From Actinomycetales bacterium UBA1416 (GTDB lineage Bacteria > Actinomycetota > Actinomycetes > Actinomycetales > Actinomycetaceae), in assembly GCA_002304945.1 (NCBI GenBank), contig DBPQ01000060.1, forward strand, positions 151 through 5,191: a stretch of DNA of 5,041 nucleotides, written 5' to 3'. Numbering within the stretch: position 1 is the first letter of the stretch; each line of letters starts with the position of its first letter. This document shows, in pieces, positions 1 to 3,537 of the stretch. The translations under genes were made by a program, and so were the position numbers. Below the pieces are notes generated by a model, which saw only the letters and a program-made list of their open reading frames with translations, was not told where the DNA came from and did not search any database.

Positions 1-236
1 ACCTCGTCCCCGGGGCCGATCCCCGCGGCAAGCAACCCCAGGTGGAGCCCGGAGGTCCCCGAGTTCACAGCGACGCACTCCCGGCCCGCAACCAGTTGCG
101 CCGAGAACTCCTCCTCGAAGGCCTTCACCTGGGGCCCCTGCGCGATCATGCCGGAAGCGAGGACTGCATCGACTGCGGCTCGTTCCTCGTCCCCGATGAT
201 CGGCTTCGCCGCAGGAATGAACTCGGTCGTCGTCAT
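1..236 (-). CDS. DegT/DnrJ/EryC1/StrS-family nucleotide-sugar aminotransferase, N-terminal part (cut by left edge)
   Basis: Reading leftward from the ATG at 236, 78 codons are visible and the frame runs open off the window. The family is a PLP-dependent aminotransferase group that converts a keto group on a nucleotide-linked sugar to an amine in the cytoplasm. Visible hallmarks are the N-terminal block FIPAAKPIIGDEE (residues 6-18), the SGMIAQGPQVKAFEEEF segment (28-44) that precedes the large domain, and NSGTSGLHLGL (58-68), whose G-T-S loop normally contacts the PLP phosphate. The catalytic lysine lies beyond the window and cannot be checked. The start is supported by a purine-rich GAGAGGGTGG just upstream and by overlap with the stop of the preceding acetyltransferase (ATGA at 236-233), which implies translational coupling. 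With that neighbour it resembles WbpE/WlbC, which aminates the 3-keto UDP-GlcNAc-uronate intermediate. The exact sugar cannot be set from this fragment, so no symbol is given. The family is confident; the substrate is inference. Confidence 0.9.
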   Translation of the reverse strand, partial: MTTTEFIPAAKPIIGDEERAAVDAVLASGMIAQGPQVKAFEEEFSAQLVAGRECVAVNSGTSGLHLGLLAAGIGPGDE

Positions 237-829
237 CGTTCCACCCTCTCCAGGGCGCCGTTCCGAAGCGCGTAGGTCTCGTCGGAGACGGGGCATCGGA
301 AAGTCGACGCCGTCTCCTGCTCCAGCCGGACCCCCACGCGGGACACCCAGCCCACGTGCCGTGCGGGGACTCCGACCACGAGCGCGTGTGCCGGCACGTC
401 CTTCGTCACCACCGCACCGGCGGCGATCATCGCCCATGCTCCCACCTCCACGGGCGCAACGCAGACGGCCCGGGCTCCGACAGAGGCGCCTTCACCGATA
501 CGGACGCCAACGGCGTGCCAGTCGTCGGCAGACTTCAGGGTCCCGTCCGCGTTCACGGCCCGGGGGTACGTGTCATTGGTCAACACCGCGGCGGGCCCGA
601 TGAAGACGCCGTCGCCAAGGACAGCCGGTTCGTACACCAGCGCGTAGTTCTGGACCTTGCAGTTGTTTCCCAGCCGCACCCCGGTGCCGATGTAGGCACC
701 CCGCCCGATGGTGCAGTTCTCGCCGAGCATGGCGTGCTCCCTGACCTGGGCCAGGTGCCAGATACTGGAACCATCGCCGATGGACGCTGATGCGGACACG
801 TCGGCAGAATCGGCAACCCTGATGGACAT
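233..829 (-). CDS. Left-handed beta-helix (hexapeptide repeat) sugar N-acetyltransferase, WbpD/WlbB-like
   Basis: The product has 198 residues, close to the roughly 190-200 of the WbpD/WlbB family. These enzymes use acetyl-CoA to acetylate the 3-amino group of a UDP-2-acetamido-3-amino uronate in the cytoplasm. Hexapeptide repeats fill residues 10-140: ASIGDGSSIWH (15-25), ENCTIGRGAYIG (37-48), VRLGNNCKVQN (51-61), LGDGVFIGPAAVLTND (71-86), VRIGEGASVGARAV (109-122), then GAWAMIAAGAVVTKDVP (130-146). The segment ALVVGVPARHVGWVS (149-163) is the usual end of the acetyl-CoA-binding fold. The TN pair at 84-85 sits where WlbB-type enzymes carry their active-site asparagine. A tail (164-198) has one CP motif (C179) but lacks the second cysteine of a zinc ribbon. 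A GGGAGGAG ribosome binding site at 841-834 supports the ATG at 829. The gene overlaps the downstream aminotransferase by 4 nt, so both are probably one transcript. Alternatives are acetyltransferases for other amino sugars such as 3-amino-6-deoxyhexoses. Confidence 0.9.
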   Translation of the reverse strand: MSIRVADSADVSASASIGDGSSIWHLAQVREHAMLGENCTIGRGAYIGTGVRLGNNCKVQNYALVYEPAVLGDGVFIGPAAVLTNDTYPRAVNADGTLKSADDWHAVGVRIGEGASVGARAVCVAPVEVGAWAMIAAGAVVTKDVPAHALVVGVPARHVGWVSRVGVRLEQETASTFRCPVSDETYALRNGALERVER

Positions 830-833
830 TCGG

Positions 834-841
834 CTCCTCCC
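834..841 (-). promoter_or_regulatory. Ribosome binding site of the N-acetyltransferase gene
   Basis: Read on the minus strand this is GGGAGGAG, ending four bases before the ATG at 829. The match to the anti-Shine-Dalgarno sequence is strong and fixes this start. Confidence 0.75.
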
Positions 842-978
842 AACGTTCGGAGCCGCGTCTCGTGGTGTGGGCGGCTATCCGGCACTGTCGTGTCCATGAC
901 AGGATATCTGCCAGCGACGGTGCGCGGCACGCGCGACGCGCACACCGCATGGGGCCCGCTCCGCGCGGGAGTCCTGGC

Positions 979-990
979 AGGAGAAGAGGA
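979..990 (+). promoter_or_regulatory. Ribosome binding site that selects the GTG start at 995
   Basis: The purine run AGGAGAAGAGGA ends four bases before GTG 995. The AGGAG core at 979-983 is 11 bases away and the second core GAGG at 986-989 is 5 bases away. The in-frame alternatives, GTG 890 and ATG 896, have no Shine-Dalgarno sequence before them. This is the main reason for preferring the shorter protein. Confidence 0.65.
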
Positions 991-994
991 TCGG

Positions 995-2176
995 GTGACG
1001 AGGGAGGAGCAGTCGCACCGAGCTCTCATCGCGAGCCGGATCTTCGCGCCAGAGCCGGCCGCCGCATCGCTGTGGCTGAGTGTCTTGGCGCAGGAACTGG
1101 CGGGGGCCGGGTACGACGTCGAGGTGCTCACCACAACCGCCCCCGGGTCAGCGCCGCCGAACGATCCCGCCGGCGTCCACGTCGTGCGGTGGCCTGCGGT
1201 GCGGAATGCGGATGGCTACATTCGCGGCTACCTGGGCTACCTTTCCTTCGACATCCCGCTCGTCTTCCGTCTCCTCCTGCGTCCCCGCCCGGACGTGGTC
1301 ATCTGCGAGCCTCCTCCCACCACCGGCGTCGCCGTCCGCGTCGCGTGCGCCCTGCGCCGGATTCCCTATCTCTACGGTGCGGCCGACCTCTGGTCGGAGG
1401 CGGTACGCGAGGTGGGCGTCCCGTCCGTCGTGCAGCGCGTCCTCGCGCGCGTGGAGCGGTGGGCGCTCGCCGGAGCAACGCAGGTCCTGACCGTGAACCC
1501 CGAACTGGTGGGGCGCATCCGTCACCTCGGGGTGCGCCGACCGATCACGCTGATCGGTTACGGAGCGGACACGACCATCTTCCGGCCCGACGGCCCAACT
1601 GCCGTCTCCGGACGCCCGTACCTCGTCTACGCCGGAACCGCCTCCGAGGTTCACGGCGCCCGCATCTTCACTCGTGCCATGCCGAGAGTGCTGGAAGAGG
1701 TCCCGGACGCGCTCGTGGTGTTCATCGGGCAGGGTACGGAGCGTTCCGCCATGGAGGAGGACGCTCGGGCGCTCCCTACCGGCTCTGTCGAGTTCCACGC
1801 GCGTCTCGACCCGTCTGCAACCGCTGCATGGCTACGCGGCGCGCGAGCGGCGCTCGCGAGCGTGCGTCCCGGCCCCTACGGGTTCGCGATCGCGACGAAG
1901 TTGTACGCCGCGACCGGGTGCGGTACCCCGGTGGTCAACGTCGGGCCCGGCCCCGGTCGGGACCTCGTCCGGGACAACCACCTGGGGTGGGACGTGGACT
2001 ACGACGTCGGCCGGGTGGCGGAGGCGATGGTTGCCGCCCTTCGGACGGAACGCAATCCGGAGGACGTCGAACGGTTGTCGACCTGGACCGGCGATCACGC
2101 GTCGCTCCAGGCCGCCGCCCGGAGAGCTGTCGCGTGCGTCGATGACGTGGTTCGGAGGGCAGTCGGCCAGCCGTGA
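995..2176 (+). CDS. GT4-like (GT-B fold) glycosyltransferase
   Basis: The product has 393 residues from GTG 995. The frame stays open upstream to GTG 890, but the extra 35 residues have no Shine-Dalgarno support and would sit before the first Rossmann strand (HRALIASRIF, 8-17). Family features in order: APEPAAASLWLSVLAQELAGAGYDVEVLT split across 18-47 (first strand, loop and helix of the acceptor domain); VVICEPPPTTG (101-111); GAADLWSEA (128-136), like the D-L-W motif of polysaccharide GT4 enzymes; VNPELVGRIRHLGV (167-180) leading into GYGADTTIFRP (188-198), the domain linker; then the donor domain with VYAGTASEVHG (211-221), VVFIGQGTE (241-249) and TKLYAATGCGTPVVNVGPG (301-319). It is a soluble or membrane-peripheral enzyme likely to transfer a sugar from a nucleotide donor to a lipid-linked glycan. 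The E-x7-E glutamates usual in GT4 are not seen; A305 sits where the second would be. Donor and acceptor are unknown. Context suggests surface polysaccharide assembly. Confidence 0.88.
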   Translation: MTREEQSHRALIASRIFAPEPAAASLWLSVLAQELAGAGYDVEVLTTTAPGSAPPNDPAGVHVVRWPAVRNADGYIRGYLGYLSFDIPLVFRLLLRPRPDVVICEPPPTTGVAVRVACALRRIPYLYGAADLWSEAVREVGVPSVVQRVLARVERWALAGATQVLTVNPELVGRIRHLGVRRPITLIGYGADTTIFRPDGPTAVSGRPYLVYAGTASEVHGARIFTRAMPRVLEEVPDALVVFIGQGTERSAMEEDARALPTGSVEFHARLDPSATAAWLRGARAALASVRPGPYGFAIATKLYAATGCGTPVVNVGPGPGRDLVRDNHLGWDVDYDVGRVAEAMVAALRTERNPEDVERLSTWTGDHASLQAAARRAVACVDDVVRRAVGQP

Positions 2177-2206
2177 GGGTGTCGCGGTCCTGACGCACCA
2201 ACTGGC

Positions 2207-3361
2207 CTAGGGACGCAGGTAGATCCGTCTCCAGTGCAGGATGCTCGCGAGAACCGTCCAAGCGAGCACCGCGGCCGCGGCGAACGGCCACATCCGGTCC
2301 GCCGAGGCCATCACGCTTCGGGCCAGGTAATCCGCCCACGTCTCGCCGCTGGGCGAGTACGTGTGGGTGAGGGTCAGCATCACCGCGTGCGAGCCGAAGT
2401 ACACCAGCAGGCTGTTGCGGCCCAGGGCGACCAGTGGGTAGGTTGCCACGGACATTGCCCGCGTGGGCGGCCCCTGGTCGAGCGTCAGGTGGAGCGCGGT
2501 CAACACCAGGCCCACGCCGGCAGCCGTGCCGAGCGCGAAGGGTGGCGTCCACAGCCTCTTCATGGTGGGGACGAAGCCGCCCGTCACGTGGGCCATCGCG
2601 AGGAAGCAGGCCACCACCCCCAGGAGGATGACCGTGGTTCGCAGGACTGATCTGCCACTTCGGGAGGACATCGCGTGGCCCATGGTGGCGCCGGCCGCAG
2701 CAGTGACGAGGGCGCCGAAGGACGCCACGATGCCTTCCGGGTCGTGACCCCGCACCCCGGCCGCGTAGATGTGATCGGCACCGAACACGAGCGGATCCAC
2801 CAGGCCGGAGGGGTTGCACTCCGGGGTCAGCAGGCTGCCCGGGCAAGAGGCGGCGTACAGGTGGAGGGCCCAGGCGTACCCGGCTCCGAGGACAAGCGTG
2901 ATCCCGAGCCACGCCCACCACTGTTTCGCGACGAGGTGGAGCAACGCGATCACCAGCACCACGAAGGCGTAGAGCTGCAGCACGCCGGTCACCCGGAAGG
3001 TGTCCCACGAGAGGGCGCCGGTGACGGTCCACTGGGCGTGCGCGTTGAACGCGAGGCCCGCGAGGAGGAGAACCACGCAGCGGCGCACGGTGGGCCCCAC
3101 TGGTACCCGCCTCCCATAGGCGAAGCCGAGGCCGCAGCCGCTCAAGGTCACGAATACCGGGAAGATCAGGTCGACCGGCTTGACGGAGTCCCACACGGCG
3201 TGCTTGAGCACGTCGGGAGTGGTGTACCACGCGTTGATGCCAACGCTCGCCACGAGCATGATCCCGCGGGCGACGTCGAGGCTGATCCTGCGTCCCACGG
3301 CGGGCGGGGGGCCCGTCAAACGCGCATGCTGCGCCTCAAGGACATCCGTACGCGTGGCCAT
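2207..3361 (-). CDS. Polytopic membrane acyltransferase, heparan-alpha-glucosaminide N-acetyltransferase (HGSNAT/COG4299) family
   Basis: The product has 384 residues with about ten hydrophobic segments, near 28-46, 64-82, 92-108, 122-144, 147-170, 210-230, 239-260, 272-294, 307-332 and 355-377. Human HGSNAT moves an acetyl group from cytosolic acetyl-CoA across a membrane to a glucosamine amine; bacterial members are mostly uncharacterised. Landmarks recalled from the family are present in order: RISLDVARGIMLV (25-37); KHAVW (53-57), whose H54 aligns with the catalytic histidine region of HGSNAT, followed by DLIFPVFV (64-71); LSWDTFRVTGVLQ (117-129); a lumen/exterior loop with C173 and C182, then H197-I-Y and DPEG (207-210); RLWTPPFALGTA (269-280); and PLVALGRNSLLVYF (309-322). 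The start is ATG 3361; no Shine-Dalgarno precedes it, but a possible leaderless promoter does. It converges on the glycosyltransferase with a 30-bp gap. A role in acetylating an exported surface glycan is inference. Confidence 0.85.
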   Translation of the reverse strand: MATRTDVLEAQHARLTGPPPAVGRRISLDVARGIMLVASVGINAWYTTPDVLKHAVWDSVKPVDLIFPVFVTLSGCGLGFAYGRRVPVGPTVRRCVVLLLAGLAFNAHAQWTVTGALSWDTFRVTGVLQLYAFVVLVIALLHLVAKQWWAWLGITLVLGAGYAWALHLYAASCPGSLLTPECNPSGLVDPLVFGADHIYAAGVRGHDPEGIVASFGALVTAAAGATMGHAMSSRSGRSVLRTTVILLGVVACFLAMAHVTGGFVPTMKRLWTPPFALGTAAGVGLVLTALHLTLDQGPPTRAMSVATYPLVALGRNSLLVYFGSHAVMLTLTHTYSPSGETWADYLARSVMASADRMWPFAAAAVLAWTVLASILHWRRIYLRP

Positions 3362-3396
3362 TGGCGCAGTATCGCAGCGTGAAGGGCGACTGTGCC
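3362..3396 (-). promoter_or_regulatory. Candidate leaderless promoter of the membrane acyltransferase gene
   Basis: On the minus strand there is GGCACA (3396-3391, 3/6 to TTGACA), a 17-nt spacer, then GATACT (3373-3368, 4/6 to TATAAT), then six bases and the ATG. A transcription start seven bases after the -10 box would fall on the A of the start codon. The lack of any Shine-Dalgarno before 3361 fits leaderless translation, which is common in actinobacteria. The hexamers are only moderate matches, so this rests mainly on spacing. Confidence 0.45.
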
Positions 3397-3399
3397 CGA

Positions 3400-3416
3400 C
3401 CCGCCCGCGGGGCGGG
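3400..3416. repeat. GC-rich perfect inverted repeat (7-bp arms, 3-nt loop)
   Basis: CCCGCCC (3400-3406) and GGGCGGG (3410-3416) are exact reverse complements around a GCG loop. It lies between two divergent genes and just upstream of the candidate acyltransferase promoter. No T-run follows on either strand, so it is not a typical intrinsic terminator. A regulator site or chance in GC-rich DNA are both possible. Confidence 0.4.
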
Positions 3417-3439
3417 CGCAGGCGTCAGCGGCGTCGCTC

Positions 3440-3454
3440 GCAGTGTCACACTGC
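3440..3454. promoter_or_regulatory. Perfect 15-bp palindrome, candidate operator
   Basis: GCAGTGT and ACACTGC flank a single central C, giving 7-bp perfect arms. It contains a GTCAC pentamer (3445-3449), the same core as the half-sites nearer the amidase start. It is 84-98 bp upstream of the amidase ATG and about 80 bp upstream of the acyltransferase ATG, so it could serve either gene. No regulator is encoded in this window. Confidence 0.45.
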
Positions 3455-3455
3455 A

Positions 3456-3465
3456 ACAGATCTGT
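3456..3465. promoter_or_regulatory. Perfect 10-bp palindrome next to the 15-bp palindrome
   Basis: ACAGATCTGT is fully self-complementary and starts two bases after the end of the preceding palindrome. The centres of the two elements are 13.5 bp apart. The sequence does not match a consensus I can name. Confidence 0.35.
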
Positions 3466-3488
3466 CCCGTCACCTTGACGTACCAGTT

Positions 3489-3520
3489 GTCACATGTGTC
3501 ACTCTAGTAACACTGGTGTC
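3489..3520 (+). promoter_or_regulatory. Array of GTCAC-like half-sites at 9-bp spacing, candidate operator of the amidase gene
   Basis: GTCAC at 3489, GTCAC at 3498, GTAAC at 3507 and a weaker GTGTC at 3516 begin exactly 9 bp apart. Upstream are GTACC at 3480 (again 9 bp) and GTCAC at 3469 (11 bp before 3480). The block also has dyad symmetry centred at 3504/3505: GTGTCACT (3496-3503) and AGTAACAC (3506-3513) match at 7 of 8 positions. No good -10 box is spaced correctly from TTGACG (3475-3480) or TTGTCA (3487-3492), which suggests an activator-dependent promoter. GTnAC-type direct repeats are known targets of actinobacterial OmpR-family regulators such as MtrA, which controls cell-wall hydrolases, and GlnR. 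Assigning MtrA here is inference. Confidence 0.5.
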
Positions 3521-3524
3521 ATTC

Positions 3525-3530
3525 AGGAGG
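3525..3530 (+). promoter_or_regulatory. Ribosome binding site of the amidase gene
   Basis: A perfect AGGAGG lies seven bases before ATG 3538. It is the left half of the self-complementary GGAGGACCTCC (3526-3536). An in-frame TAA at 3508-3510 with no start codon between it and 3538 excludes any longer protein, so this start is secure. Confidence 0.85.
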
Positions 3531-3537
3531 ACCTCCC

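Larger units (their letters stand above)
830..994. promoter_or_regulatory. Divergent intergenic region between the acetyltransferase and glycosyltransferase genes
   Basis: The two genes diverge, so this 165-bp stretch should hold both promoters. I see no strong consensus promoter. The best minus-strand candidate is CTGTCA (902-897), a 17-nt gap, then GATAGC (879-874), with 4/6 and 3/6 matches to the -35 and -10 consensus. It would leave a leader of about 40 nt before the acetyltransferase ATG. A small inverted repeat, CTGTC (885-889) and GACAG (898-902) with an 8-nt centre, overlaps that candidate. I saw no convincing plus-strand promoter. The region is assigned from gene orientation; the individual elements are weak. 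Confidence 0.4.

Noticed and set aside
890..994. Longer glycosyltransferase start at GTG 890 or ATG 896
   Set aside because: Neither has a Shine-Dalgarno, the added 35 residues resemble no known part of the fold, and GTG 995 follows a strong purine-rich site.
1003..1010. Second Shine-Dalgarno-like GGGAGGAG inside the start of the glycosyltransferase gene
   Set aside because: No ATG, GTG or TTG follows at a suitable distance. It simply encodes Arg-Glu-Glu.
862..2145. Long open frame on the plus strand overlapping the glycosyltransferase in another frame
   Set aside because: It is very rich in Arg, Pro and Gly, the usual out-of-frame pattern in high-GC DNA. It shows no family motif and lies on top of a well-supported gene.
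2178..2199. Possible terminator hairpin between the convergent glycosyltransferase and acyltransferase genes
   Set aside because: GGTG-T-CG and CGCACC can pair with a bulged T and a 9-nt loop, but the stem is short and no T-run follows on either strand.
1935..3230. Long minus-strand open frame overlapping the glycosyltransferase 3' end and the membrane acyltransferase
   Set aside because: Its translation is Arg/Pro-rich low-complexity with no hydrophobic segments or motifs, while the frame of 2207-3361 gives a clear membrane protein family.
3466..3537. Cyclic di-AMP (ydaO-type) riboswitch upstream of the cell-wall amidase
   Set aside because: These riboswitches do occur before actinobacterial wall hydrolases, but the space here is too short and I do not see the conserved helices.
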